A stretch of 64,000 nt of DNA, from assembly GCA_963971225.1 (NCBI GenBank), contig OZ020269.1, forward strand, positions 80,886,450-80,950,449, given 5' to 3'. A program made the position numbers and the translations under genes. Shown here piece after piece: positions 25,263-36,984 of this stretch; positions within the stretch are counted from its first letter, which is position 1, and each line of letters starts with the position of its first letter. The notes under the pieces were generated by a model. It worked only from the letters and a program-made list of their open reading frames with translations, was not told the origin of the DNA and did no database searches. The stretch is from Melieria omissa. Lineage: Eukaryota > Arthropoda > Insecta > Diptera > Ulidiidae.

Positions 25263-26949
25263 AGTATATTTGTTCCAATAGATTATCGTCAATGCTTTTT
25301 CAAACCAATGCTTTTTGTATTTGTAATAATAATATTTTCGCAAAAACAAGTGAAACTTGTGTTCCTGTTAATGATTTGAATTTTGTACTGTAAATCGTGT
25401 TGTAGTATATACTTATTATAAAATATACAATATTATCATTATTTTCTTTTTTTTCAGTTGGCACAAAAACTCTTAATAAACTTTCATTAGTAGCAGCTCG
25501 AACTTGAAAAATTATATTAAAGCAACCAAACTAAACAGAAAGTCAGTGGATTTCATTACTGAATGGCTTTCATAGTGAATTGAGTGCAATTTTAGTGACT
25601 TGAGTCTAGCGCTTCCCTGCACCAAAAACCGTTACGAAACTTAATACTACCATTTCGAGATTTTTTACTACGTAGTTTTTGAAGTTACAATATTTACAAT
25701 ATATTTTTGTTTGTGTTTATAAATTTGTATTTTTTGCACAAAACGCCGTGAACTGAAGGGACCGCTACACAAAGGCTTCTCGAAAACAGACGCGCTACTA
25801 GTTCTTTAATCGCAAATGGCAATCAACAAGAAAAACGTCGGCACAATAAAACAATGTGACACAAGTATCGCATGGAGACAAAAATAGAAACGCAAACTTA
25901 TATGTGCGCAACTACAAACACAAATAAATATTTAAATAAATAATAAATATACATACAAACAGTTGAGCAGTAAATATGTAAATATGTACTAAGATCCCTG
26001 TCTTGCTTTTCAGCAGAGTCTAAGGTTAGTTCTTGTAACTTTCATGTTCATGAACAAGGCCAATGTTGCCTATTAATCACTGAGTACTCCAAATACATAC
26101 GTATAAATACATAAGTTAAATATTTAATTGCTCCCAAATCTCGTTATGCAACCGTTAACAACTTTTGTCATTGTAACTTGATTGATGTTTATTTATATAT
26201 TTATATATGATGTGTCGACGCTATAGAAGATAACAGTAATGGAAACACAATCTGGTTCTATGGAATACGCCACTTTTCGATTGGTGTCTATAATAAAAAC
26301 TTTTTTGAACCACAGCGAAATATTTGTATTCGCAATTTTGTAAAAATGCCGATGCGCTGGGTCGCCCGCCACTCGTCTACACGAGCACCGCACAGTCTAG
26401 CGAAAATTCAAAAATGTACTGCTCGTACCTCCCGCGTGCTCTAAGACTGTGCGCAAATTTTAATGCTGGCGTTTTATTTACTATAGGTGCGATGGACTTC
26501 TTTAGATGCTCTCAAAATTTTGAAAGCTTTCATAATAATTCGTCGGTGTTGACATTTACGCAAAATGTTTGCTCATATCTACAATGTGCTTCAATTCGAG
26601 ATTCCGACGTAGGCAGCCCTGTAAATCAATAGCCATGGACGTTCACAGTGACAACCTTTCAACTATTTACGCAGTAGTATGCAACCAGACATGGATCGCT
26701 GGCAATGGATCGCTATATGAAGATTTAAAACTTTATGCTAAGAAAAACAGCTAGAAATTTGCAAAATGGGAGTAGCAGGTTGCGCGGAAGGGTTGTTGAG
26801 GGTTGCACACAGGACAAGCAACTGAACTTTGGACGCATACACACTGTTGCTTATGCAGATGTTGGCGTGCTTAATGTTGTGGACGGAAGGTGTTAGGAAT
26901 AGGGACTTGCTATTGCTTTGGACAGATAAGTCGATCAACAAAAAGAGTA
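25263..26949. other. Unassigned AT-rich DNA
   Basis: No splice-supported coding region, RNA gene or element ends are visible. The frame at 26324-26632 has no recognisable motif. Confidence 0.3.
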
Positions 26950-27193
26950 ATGTGTAGCAGGGGCGTAGCCAGAACTTGGTCATGGGAGGGGTTTTAAAAA
27001 AATTGTTTGCCAGTTTAGTATTACATGTTTTTTAAGTAAAGTGCACTTTGCAAATAGGGCATTTTGTTGTGAATTAATGCATTAAAAACTAAATTTTTTC
27101 CCTGATTTTTAGTAAAAATTTCATGAAAATTGGTGGACTGAAAGCAAAGTTATTGCATCTGAAGATGAAGTATGTTTGTGTCATCGTACAAAA

Positions 27194-27415
27194 ATGTGCA
27201 TCGAACAAAGATCCAATATTAACTATTGTTTTAAACATTTTTAAACTTTAACCGAAGCATTTAAATTGATGCACCAAGTTTATAATGATGATTGTTTATA
27301 CCGTGGTGGAGTTCATAAGTGGTATACGCGATTTAAAAACGATTGTCTGGTCATAAATGATGGCCAACTGAAATCCGCGATCACCGCAGATTCCATCAAA
27401 ACTTGGCGGTAATTC
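27194..27415 (+). pseudogene. Mariner transposase N-terminal fragment
   Basis: The frame reads EQRSNINYCFKHF, a stop, then LTEAFKLMHQVYNDDCLYRG and VHKWYTRFKNDC. This matches the first HTH region of mariner transposases, with the pattern FKL...YGDECLSR..V.EWH.RFK. It is broken by a stop codon and followed by unrelated AT-rich DNA. The matching C-terminal piece lies 1.6 kb downstream across the LINE. Confidence 0.7.
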
Positions 27416-27640
27416 ATAGAAGATTAACCAACATCTTCATTGAAATTCTTGAAATTGGATTTAACCTTCGCTTCACTTATACCCACCCGGGTGTTCTTTA
27501 TAATATTCATGTTTAATATCTGCACAAATTTTAAGGTAATTTTCAATAACATGAGAAAAAATTTTTTGAAATTTTGTTCATGTTTAAACTTGAATTTTGT
27601 CATTTTTTATACAAATGTATCTCGGTGATCCCAGGCGCTT

Positions 27641-28623
27641 TCACTACCTTACTTACTTACTTAACTGGCCATAACAACCCGTTATCGGGTTACGGCCTGC
27701 CGCAAAACTTCTCTCCAGGCGCCTCTGCTTCGCGCGCGCCTTCTCCAGTTGGTCACACCAAGAGATACCAGGGCCTCTTCCACTTGGTCCTTCCACCGGA
27801 GACACGGCCTCCCTCTTCGCCGTCGACCTCCAACCATCGCATCGAATGCCTTTTTCGCCGGAGCTTCGTCGTCCATGCGGCAGACATGACCGAGCCAGCG
27901 TAGCCGCTGGATGTTAATTCGCTGCGCTACGTCCATGTCCTTATACAGCTCATACAGCTCGTTATTGGTTCGTATGCGATAGTCGTCACCAACCCGAACA
28001 GGGCCGAAGATTTTGCGAAGCACCTTCCTCTCGAACACTCCAAGGGCCGCTATGTCGTTTCGTGTCATTGTCCATGCTTCAGCGCCATAGAGGAGCACGG
28101 GCAAGATAAGCGTCCTATAGAGTGAAAGTTTTGTCGGTCGAGAGAGGTCTCTACTTCTCAATTGCCTACCGAGACCGTAGTAGCACCTGTTGGCAAGAGT
28201 TATCCTTCGCTTTATTTCCAGACTGACATCATTGCTGCTGTTGATGGCGGTGCCAAGGTAGACGAATTCCTTGACAACTTCAAAAGCATACCTGTCGGCC
28301 TCGACGTGAGACCCTAGCCGCTGCGAGTCCCTGCGTGTAGACAGCATATACTTCGTCTTGCCCTCATTTACCACCAGACCCATTTTGGCAGATTCTCTTT
28401 CGATAGCCGCAAAGGCAGCGGTGACATCTCGCTTGTTACGTCCGATGACATCAATATCATCAGCGTAAGCAAGGAGCTGGACACTTTTGTTGAAAACTGT
28501 GCCATTACGATGTACACCGGCCTTGCGCAGAACACTCTCCATGGTGAAGTTGAAGAGGTCGCAGGACAAAGGATCGCCCTGTCTGAAACCTCGAACGGTA
28601 TCAAAGGGGTCGGTCACTACCAT
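27641..28623 (-). mobile_element. 5'-truncated RTE-like non-LTR retrotransposon
   Basis: An open frame of 313 codons (27682-28623, minus strand) encodes the C-terminal half of a reverse transcriptase. GFRQGDPLSCDLFNF and the catalytic YADDIDVIGR box are intact, followed by FVYLGTAINSS, RTLILPVLLYGAEAWTM and a basic tail ending in LRQAVTR. Endonuclease and the RT fingers are missing at the 5' (right) side. The 3' end is a short tail of TAAG repeats (complement of CTTACTTACTTA at 27648-27660), as in RTE-clade elements, which have almost no 3' UTR. The open frame is uninterrupted over its whole length, so the insertion is fairly young, but truncation makes it dead on arrival. Confidence 0.85.
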
Positions 28624-28992
28624 TTTGATTAAAACTCACGATAAAATTTGTTTGCGTACCTCATTATGTGTTCAATAAACCCTCTGGAAAGAAATCTTCT
28701 AATGTTTTCCATAGTCTCAAAATAAATCATTAAAGTTAGGCTTTTTTTCGAAATAAGAACTATCGCCAGAGGAAGATATTAAATGCTAAAGTATGAAAAC
28801 AATTTTTAATTATTATATATTTATTGTGAGTTTTACTCAAAATAGCAGCGGAAGTGCCTGGGATCATCTTTAGTAAGGCAAAGGTTAAGCATCTCAATAG
28901 CATAAATTTATTGCATTTTAACTGAACATTTGGCTATCGAAGGATGCCATCCCATCTATTGACACTTGTTTTGACTGTTTTTTTGTTTTCAC

Positions 28993-29190
28993 GTGATGTG
29001 GCACCCTGCGAATTTCATCTTTTCAAAGAATGCATTTGCCGATGAAAAAAAGCGTTTTGAGAACGTAGAAGCCATCCAAAAGGCTTGTACCGACATCCTG
29101 AAGGACATTCCGGTCGACGAACTAAACTATTCTTTAGACATGTTTTCGGAACATGCAAATCGCTGCATTAAGCCTAAACGTGACTATTAA
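28993..29190 (+). pseudogene. Mariner transposase C-terminal fragment
   Basis: The sequence begins DVAPCEFHLFKE in one frame (from about 28995) and continues in another as KRFENVEAIQKACTDILKDI and FSEHANRCIKPKRDY. This is the typical C-terminus of mariner transposases (DLAP-x-D/E-F-x-LF, then a W/F-rich helix ending near GDYFE). A frameshift near 29040 separates the two parts. It is the partner of the N-terminal fragment near 27.2 kb. Confidence 0.75.
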
Positions 29191-29384
29191 AAAAACAAAT
29201 TAGTTTCTGTAAAAAAAGGGTTTTGTTAATATTCTTTTAAATATTTAAAGATGAAAAGACCTTTTTGCTAATGTGGGAACGTACATACGATGCATATTGA
29301 TTGAAAATGTTGACAAACTATAGGCTATGGGGGGGGTTCAGACACCCTAAACCCGCCCCCCTTGGCTACGCCCCTGATGTGTAG

Positions 29385-30560
29385 AGATGGAACAACTATG
29401 CACACCGTTTTGGATCGGTAATCAATATTTCCAAGAAGTAAAGTATCTTAAGGTGACTAGTATCTACGGCACACCACACAGTAAAAAAGGGTGTAAACAG
29501 GAAGGTTATAGAAAAAACAGCTGATCTAAAAGTTTCATTTGACGTTTGAAGCGGTCAGGAGAATTAAGTTTAATCAGACATTTAATGCAAAAGGCAAATA
29601 GTCCGTTGGGCTCAGTTTGCGATTCTTCCCTTCAGCTTCAGCGGGTAAAGCTCAGCAAGTCGATTGTGAGTCAGCAGACTTGGGAACGCACAAATTCGTT
29701 GCTGGTTCCATTTGCCTCCAAATGTTTGCAAAAATTATTTGTCTTTGCAGTCGATCATATGGCAGCCAGGCATATGTTTTTCTTGTTCTTCTTCTTCTAA
29801 AAGTTACTGGACAAAATTTCTCCAGTAAAAACTTGCAAGTTCTCACGAAATGAACTGCCACTTTACGCTCTCAGTTTCTCTCTCGTTGCAAGAGATTTGG
29901 CGTACACAAACAGGATCCAGTAAAAATTTTTACAAATTTGTACAAATTATTTGTTCCCAAACAGACCTACTGTTTTGGCACTGATTTTATAACCCGCATC
30001 CTTTTTTTGACAGATTGCTTTGACAGCGCTGCTCATTCTGTTCCACCTCTTAGTTATCAAATTTGCAAGTTGCAGTGAAAACTAACTATAATTATTTTTT
30101 TAAGTGTGTTATTACACAAATTGTTTTTTATTTTATGTCACTTTTTTAAGATTAGCAAATAGCATCAGTATCAAAGCTTCTGCCCGGATTAATCCTTAAT
30201 TAAGAATGTGACCTCATAAGCAATTAAAAACACACTTACATTTCTGGAATATTCCATTGAGCATTTAAATTTATTTTAAATTTATTTGTGAGTTTCAATT
30301 TTCGATTATATTTATTTTATTAGTAGAACTGTGATACTCATAATACCAACATTTTTTCTCTTTAATACAAGCTAATTAATCAATTGTTTAATATTAAAAC
30401 TGGTAATTGTGGAGTAAACGTTATTATTTAAGTAGTTCTAATTTAAAAGAATATGGCCTACTTTAATTTTTGAACATTATCTAATACCATTTAATTTATT
30501 TATTAAATGTATTTATTTTTATTATATTATTTATTTTATTATACCAGGATATCACTATGA
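29385..30560. other. AT-rich spacer, nothing identified
   Basis: No gene, RNA or repeat structure can be supported. The right half is nearly pure A/T. Confidence 0.3.
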
Positions 30561-32009
30561 AGTGAGCCTTTTTTGCGAAAATAAAACACTAATTTTTAAT
30601 GGGAAAGTAAAAAACATTGTATTCAAAGTATGGGCCATTGCTAGCCACACATTTTGTCCATCTTTCAGGCAATTTGTGGACACCGTGCCAATAGAATTGT
30701 TTCTCTTTTGAAGCAAACCAATCAGACACCCAATTTTCGACTTCCTCGTAGGAATCGAAGTGCTGCTCAGCCAATGCGTGTCCCATCGATGAAAATAAAT
30801 GGTAGTCGGAAAGAGCCAAGTCTGGTAAATACAGCGGTGGGGTAGCAGCTCCCAGCCAAGTGCTTTGATTGTATCATGAACCGGTCTTGATGCATTGTCA
30901 TGGAGCAAAATTCTGGCCCATTCTGGTCGTTTTTTGACCAATGCATGGTTCAAATTGATCAATACACCACGCCACTCTAATAATAATTTTTAATAATAAT
31001 AATAATAAGTTACTGGCACGACAGCCCGCTTACGCGAGACTAAGGCCTAGCTTCCCGCAACCATCCGTGTTGTGCGTGTGAAATTGTACGCGGGTGGAAG
31101 GGACCTACGGAACGGCAGGTTGGGAGCATTTTCATAAGCAATTTTTACTCTCAGAGGTTTGCCATTTCCAGCTGAGAGGACAGCCACCGAAAGAGAAAAC
31201 GAGATTTCCCGTTATTTTGTTAGGTGGTATTACAGGCAGTATTGAACATGCTGCCTTCGACTCGCGGTCCAACGCACTAACCAACTGAGCCACGGCGGCC
31301 ACGCCACTCTGGTCCAAAAAAAACACACAGCATTGTCTTCTTGCCGAATCGATCTGGTTTTGCAGTCGATGTTGAAGGTTGTCCCGGATTAACTCATGAT
31401 TGTTTCCGTTTAGGATTCTTAAAATAGATCCATTTTTCATCGCTATTAACAATTCGATGCAAAATTGATTTTCTTTCGTGTCTTTGAAGCAAAATTTCAC
31501 AAATGTTTTTTCGGTTTTCCATCTGCCTTTCATTCAATTCATGTGGCACGATTTTCCACACTTTTTAATCCGCTTTTAAACGGACAGAAATTGTTGCTTG
31601 TGAAACATTTAACATTTCTGCCATTTGCTTTTCACTCAAAGTGTCATATTTATCCAATGTCGTTTGCAATTCGCCGTCTTCAAACTTTTTTGGTGGTCTT
31701 CCACGTTCTACATTTCTCACATCAAAATCATTATTTCTGAACCGTTGAAACCATCTTTTGTATGTTGCTCTTAAAAGAGCATGATCACCATATGACTCGA
31801 CAAGCATTCGATGCGACTCTGCAGCACTTTTCTTCAAATGAAAACAAACAATTAATGCTTTCTGCAAATCATCACTATCTGGTACAAAATTCGACATTTT
31901 TAACACGATGAAAAAATATGATGTTGTTTGTTCAATGACTTGATGTATACCAAATATGCTTGACAGATGTCATAGCAACAAAACAAACAAAATTTAAGGC
32001 TCGTTCACA
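30561..32009 (-). mobile_element. Inactive mariner transposon interrupted by a SINE
   Basis: On the minus strand the transposase starts at 31891 (MSNFVPDSDDLQKALIVCFH) and continues through KFEDGELQTTLDKYDTLSEK and the second HTH (LNVSQATISVRL). It then decays through frameshifts, with a middle part near 31300-31530 and INLNHALVKKRPEWARILLH near 30880-30965. The C-terminus SDYHLFSSMGHALAEQHFDS...KCVASNGPYFE is at 30600-30810. Ends carry inverted GAGCCTT-type sequence (about 30565 and 31996), but the TIRs are worn and a TA duplication is not clear. A SINE with its own target duplication splits the coding region. Confidence 0.85.
30979..31298 (-). mobile_element. tRNA-derived SINE, full-length copy 1
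   Basis: Read on the minus strand it opens with a tRNA-like head containing an A box (GTGGCTCAGTTGG). A body of about 250 bp (CCTCTCAGCTGGAAATGGCA, later GGGCTGTCGTGCCAGTAA) follows and it ends in a TTATTA microsatellite tail. A 12-bp target duplication CCACGCCACTCT lies at 30967-30978 and 31299-31310, inside the mariner transposase sequence. The body is shared with copies at 36172-36510 and 52103-52260. The B box in this copy is poorly preserved. Confidence 0.88.
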
Positions 32010-34204
32010 ACAAATATTCCCTATCGAGACATTTGTATCTTGAGGCTCAGTTCATACTTATGTACCTGGTATATGAGTGACAGACTAAAACAATCAAGAT
32101 CGTGAGTATATAAGTAACTATCAAAAGAAAACTTATAGCCTTTGATTTCAGATGGAAGATGGTTTTCATTTTTTAACTCGACATAACAGCTAAAGAGCAA
32201 AGCTGACATTTATCTCAAGCGCATAATGTGCACAAGTAGACGACTAAGTTACGTGTCATGCGTTAAAATTTGGCATTAACATTATTTTGCAATTCCTTTA
32301 ACTGCTTAAACTGCTTGCCAACCAACATTAGCAAAAGAAACAGTTGGAAAAATAAGTGAAATTTATGAAAACATGCTGAATAAATTATTCTTATAAATTA
32401 TTTATAATTATTATTATAAATTATTATATAATAATTATTATAATTCTGCAATAGCTATTCTGTGTTAAAAACAAATAAGCACCAGAAATACCAAATCGTA
32501 TCAGACGCATGCATTATAGAGAAAGTGGTGGTAAAATAAGCTGGTGCTGAGAGAATGGACTCCTTGATTTACTTTAAAGCCAGAAGATAACCGGAAGGAT
32601 TATCAATTCATTCAATTACTTTGATATGCATTGGGATTCATTTTTATTATTCAGATAAGTAAAAACTTGTGCATTAATTTTTTCATTGTAAATATATTGC
32701 ACAATTGTACGACCAGTAGAATAGTAATGTTCAAAGATGTATTTCCGGTTTGACTACATTTTCGTTGTATTCTACCAGCTAACTATCGCAGCCATTCTAC
32801 CACCATTTCCTATGCGAATTTAAATACTCAAGTAAACTGAAACCTTTTGTATCCACGTTGTTGGTTTGTATTGCCGACATCGGTATCGCTAGACAATTCA
32901 TCGCCATGTCTTCGGGAGACTCTATGCGTGGGCATGGCATGTAAGCGATTTTGCTGTCGCGTCCGGGCGACGGACTTACGCGAGCGTGTCGGCCGCTACT
33001 AACAAAACGGTCACTCATCACTTTAGTTTTGGTCACAAGTCCAATGAACGTTAGTTTTCATGCCCCTGTTCCACTCCATCACCACTATTACAGTTTTGAA
33101 TATTCCATATTTAGGCAAACACTGTCACATACTATATGTGTCCATCATTATCGCAGATTTTGATATGTTAATAGGCAACATACTTAATTACCGCAATCCC
33201 CTTTCACATATCTAAATTTGGATGGACTAACCACACTTTAGATTTCTATCGGAGAAGATCGCAGGCATACCCTGTCTTCGATTAACCGTATTCTTTGCGC
33301 CCACTTCTGCGTTCGGGCACACAGCTAATTACTGTCCGCTTTAACGAGCTCTTCATATTTTATTCCTCGGCGCCCGCATCATCACAGTCCAGGGATGGTG
33401 TGGCATGTTCACCTGCCTGCGTACTATTTTTAGTCCGCATTCAGACGGTCTGAGGATTTCTCGCTTTTATTCGTTTGCTCCGTGACGACTCGTGCACGCC
33501 ATGGCTGCAGTCGCGAGCGCAGATACATGGCGCCGTCACAACGGAAGTACAAGAATCACAAGGACACGTGCGAAATATGTACTATGCATGCGTCGTTATC
33601 CACGTGAAATGCGGAGCAGGGCGTTTTTATGCGGGTTGTCACTGCAACACCAAACCAAGTGAGTCTTCTAATCGGTTTATTAAAGCACAAAGTCGGCAGA
33701 TGCACCTCAAGCCCGCACAAGCTAAGCTATCACAGTTTTCGGGCCAGCGACGCGGTAAATATTATTCAGGTGTAAATATTATTGTATTTGTATTGGATTG
33801 TAAAAAAAACTATATTAATAGTACACAGCGCCAACACCGATGCCTTCAATGTCCTGCCAACAACTGTCGCACTCAGAATATGCAAGAGCCGAATTATGTG
33901 AAGGAAAGGCGAACCGCAGCGGGCGGACAGCGCGGCGAAGTAGCATCACATAGTGCACAACAGAAACCGAATGTACAATGCAACCCGACAGATTCCCGTG
34001 CACGACTGCATTTCAGCCCCGCCCCTTACCTGCCGGATCATTAGCCGCATTGCAATGACATCGAAAAAGCTCCACCACTAGAAAGCTTTCGTCAATCTGT
34101 TGACACTGAATTCGCAATAAATAAAAGGCGTGCAACATAGTCAGTCGCTGACATCTCGCCTAGGGTTACCAGGTGGTATCCTAAAGTAGGACTATATGTA
34201 TGTA
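32010..34204. other. Unassigned; AT palindrome and one candidate exon
   Basis: An A/T-only palindromic stretch lies at about 32390-32450. The part 33200-34050 is less AT-rich, with several overlapping frames (e.g. 33475-34044, + strand) lacking recognisable motifs. One minus-strand frame at 32843-33036 is listed separately. Confidence 0.35.
32843..33036 (-). CDS. Possible 5' coding exon of an unknown gene
   Basis: The frame MTKTKVMSDRFVSSGRHARV continues SPSPGRDSKIAYMPCPRIES and PEDMAMNCLAIPMSA. Its base composition is higher in GC than the flanks and the residue pattern looks protein-like. Two donor-like sites exist: a strong GTAAGT straight after GRHAR (near 32978) and a weaker GTTTCA at about 32843. 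No partner exon was found to the left, where transposons dominate. I do not recognise the protein, and it may be chance. Confidence 0.3.
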
Positions 34205-34762
34205 CAGTGGATGGTCAAGCAATTAGCACGCTTACGAAAAATCTAAATTTTCATGTTTAAGTGGATGTAAGACGTACCAAAATTGTGTCCAAACACTTTT
34301 TGTTTTCTTGTTTGCTTAGCTTGTTTGTCCCACAATAATTCTAATGGTATTTGTGAGGTTATGTGCCGTGGATGAGCACGATAACGGGACTTTGTTAGCA
34401 GGAGTAGTAAATTGAACATTTGTTGCAAATCTGTAATAGTGAAATGTGCATTCGAATTGTGAAATCATAATGATAAAATCCTGAATTTCTGGGAATAAAA
34501 TAAAAAGAAAAACGATATATTGAAAAATACTCGGATTAAGGCTGGGTAATTATTGTTTCAAGTAGTTTGGAACGGTGTATTAAACAAATTTCTGTTTTTT
34601 AAGAACGATGCAAAAAACTGTACTATTCACTTTAAAAATATCTTCTTATTTGTTCCGAAATACAAATATAATTGAATTCAAAAAATAAAATTCTAAGAGT
34701 TTGTTTTAAACATAAAAAGCGTTTGATTGCTTGAAGCGTGCTAATTGCTTGACCACCCACTG
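34205..34762. mobile_element. Tc1-type MITE
   Basis: Inverted ends of about 28 bp (CAGTGGATGGTCAAGCAATT against CAGTGGGTGGTCAAGCAATT) are flanked by TA on both sides (34203-34204 and 34763-34764). Length is 558 bp. No transposase motif is recognisable inside. CAGT termini with TA duplication place it in the Tc1/mariner superfamily. Confidence 0.85.
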
Positions 34763-34764
34763 TA

Positions 34765-36171
34765 CATATATATATCTTCCTTTTCATTAAAAATTAAATG
34801 TAAGGAAGAGGGCTGGGTTGTGAACCGTGTTTTGTTTTTTGGATCTGACTTTTCCCAGAATAATGATATCGCAAAATCAAAGAGACCGTTGGAAAGGTGA
34901 ACATAAAACGCAAATTTGTTATTAAGACATATTACCGTTTTGATAAAAATTTAACTCTCTACGTCCAATTTTCTAAGGGCGTAATTTTTCGTTATTCCAA
35001 AAAAGTGGCTGGGTTGTGAACCATCTGAAAAATCCCAATTAAAGTCGGAAAATACTAAGAAAACACCCATAATTTTTGAAAAAGTTTAAGAATTTATTTA
35101 ATCAGGAGGCCTTAAGAAGGGGGAAACGTTATAATTACGCCACTTAGGCTAAAAATCGCAGTGATTGCAAGTGTTCTATTTTCTGTATTCAATCTTCATC
35201 CTAATCGGTGTCGCAATGTTTGCGCTATCATTTTGGAAACTATAAAAATAACGACACTTCCAATCATATTTCAACATAAACTAATATTGGATCGTACAAT
35301 AGAAACCCTAAATATATGTGTTACACTTACATTTTTGGAATAAATTCAGTCACTTGGATAGCACATTTTCGCATTCGATTTTCAAACACGATGTCTGTAG
35401 CTGCCACAAGCAGTACGTGTTTACACTTCGGTGTAACCACAAAAGCAGAGTCATCTCAAAAGACAAACTTGACACTTGAAATTGGCGATATGTCAATTAG
35501 GGAGAGGAAAAACAGTAATGGTTCACAACTCGGCCGTTTTCCTTACAAGTCGAATATAAGCTTTATTTGGTTGCTGCAATGTTGCACCACAGACAACTCA
35601 TCAACTTGATGTACGAGTAAGCACGGAAGTTTGAATGCGGCGTGCGAGGGGACACTTTTGTGCATATGCTTTCGTTGTCATTCACCAAACCAAAAATATC
35701 CAATAAATAATATTTGCAAATATTGCAATCAATCCAATTTATTCAACAGCTACGATTGGTTTTGCCAATTTTGAACATGCAATTAAAAAGTTATTTAAAG
35801 ACAGTTTTTTTTAGTTTTAACTATTAAATAACTTCTTCTATCCGGCAAGCTTGAGTTAAAGTCCTAATTGAAAAATTTTAATTTTCGGGTTTTTGTATTA
35901 ATACTGTTCACAATCCATTTATCTACCAATAAGCAAAAGCTCAGTATATTGTTGTTGTTAACAGTTGCCAAAAACAGAGGTCACAGAGGTTTTCATGTCG
36001 AGAAGTTTGATGCTATTTGATTGCTGCATCTCAATGCAAAAACATCCTTATTCAAATTGTGACACATTTCACAAAACAAATCTTTGTTGGAGTTAATTTC
36101 AAGTTGAGTTTTTACAATTTAAGAACATCATATTTTACAATAAATTTATTATGTAATTTTATACTACGGCG
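34765..36171. other. Unassigned AT-rich DNA
   Basis: I see no gene or repeat. Two similar short phrases GGGCTGGGTTGTGAACC (34810) and GGCTGGGTTGTGAACC (35008) recur about 200 bp apart, with a third related GGTTCACAACTCGGCC in inverse near 35519. This may mark a decayed element. Confidence 0.3.
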
Positions 36172-36510
36172 GCAGCCGCCGTAGCTCAGCTGGCTAGTGC
36201 GTTAGGCCGCGAGTTAAATGCGACGCTCGAACCCAGATTCAAGACTCCGTTGCTCCTAACACCGAAAAAAAGGAAAAAAAAAAACAATTTTTCTTTCGGC
36301 GGCTGTCCTCTCAGCAGGAAATGGCAAACCTCTGAGAGTAAAATTGCTTATGAAAAAGCTTCCAACTTGCCGTTCGCAATCGGCATAAAACTGTAGGTCC
36401 CTTCCAACCTTGTAAAAAATTCACACGGACAACATGGATAGGTTGCGGGTAGCTGGGCCTTAGTCTCGTAATCGGGCTGTCGTGACAGTCAAGAAGATGA
36501 CAATAAAATA
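36172..36510 (+). mobile_element. tRNA-derived SINE, copy 2
   Basis: The head GCCGCCGTAGCTCAGCTGG contains an A box and GCTCGAACCCAG approximates a B box. The body matches the copy at 30979-31298 (CCTCTCAGCAGGAAATGGCA, GTAGGTCCCTTCCA, GGGCTGTCGTGACAGT) and ends in an AATAAAATAA-like tail. A poly-A expansion lies near 36265-36285. No clean target duplication was found. Confidence 0.85.
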
Positions 36511-36951
36511 ACTCCTTAGAAACGATACAATTTGTTAAAATTTTAAGTAAAAAATATAATTACTGATTTCCTAAAATATATGTAGTTTTAACTTAAAAAA
36601 ATAATAATAATTTTTTTCTGAAAGATGTTTTAAAAAAATCGTTTACGAATACTAAATCGACGTTCCGAAAACTTATTAACTCCCATTAAAATGATACAAA
36701 TAATATAATATATTTTGCTCTAAGCTGGAATACCACAACTTTTGGTATATGGTATCTGATGGTAACTGGCGTCAAAAGCACACTGACACGATACGTTATC
36801 AGAGTGCCGCTCTCGTCGCCTACTACGACAATATTACGGCAATCTCCGGCTAGCAGGGCCTAGGCTAGCTTAGCCTAGCCTTGGCCTAGCTTCTTAAACA
36901 CAACTTTGCCATTGGCCAAAGCTTACCGCTCCATATACTCGTATTTGAGGT

Positions 36952-36984
36952 TATAAAAGATTTGATGTCTGCACAAGTCAGCAT
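36952..36984 (+). promoter_or_regulatory. Possible TATA-Inr core promoter
   Basis: TATAAAAG is followed about 30 bp downstream by AGTCAGCATT, close to the arthropod initiator TCAGTY. The spacing is canonical, but no downstream plus-strand gene was identified. Confidence 0.25.

Larger units (their letters stand above)
26958..29376. mobile_element. hAT-ended composite element
   Basis: The termini are CAGGGGCGTAGCCA and TGGCTACGCCCCTG, flanked by a perfect 8-bp target duplication ATGTGTAG (26950-26957 and 29377-29384), which is diagnostic of hAT transposition. Inside are sequences of other origins: a mariner transposase N-terminal fragment (about 27194-27410), an RTE-like LINE (about 27641-28623) and a mariner transposase C-terminal fragment (about 28990-29190). 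A short inverted repeat GATCCCAGGC (27628 and about 28855) brackets the LINE. No hAT transposase is visible. Confidence 0.8.

Noticed and set aside
31265..31298. tRNA gene on the minus strand (A-box text GTGGCTCAGTTGG)
   Set aside because: Only the head is tRNA-like. It continues into a SINE body with tail and target duplication, and no full cloverleaf with acceptor stem can be formed.
32390..32452. AT palindrome as a regulatory hairpin or origin
   Set aside because: It consists of only A and T repeats; such self-complementarity is expected by chance in AT-rich microsatellite DNA.
32957..32968. Seventh copy of the TGTCGCGTCCGT motif
   Set aside because: The text is CTGTCGCGTCCGGG; it diverges at the last base, has no neighbours of its kind, and lies in a coding-like segment.
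33475..34044. 189-codon open frame on the plus strand
   Set aside because: No family motif is visible and overlapping frames exist on the other strand. Low stop density follows from higher GC content here.
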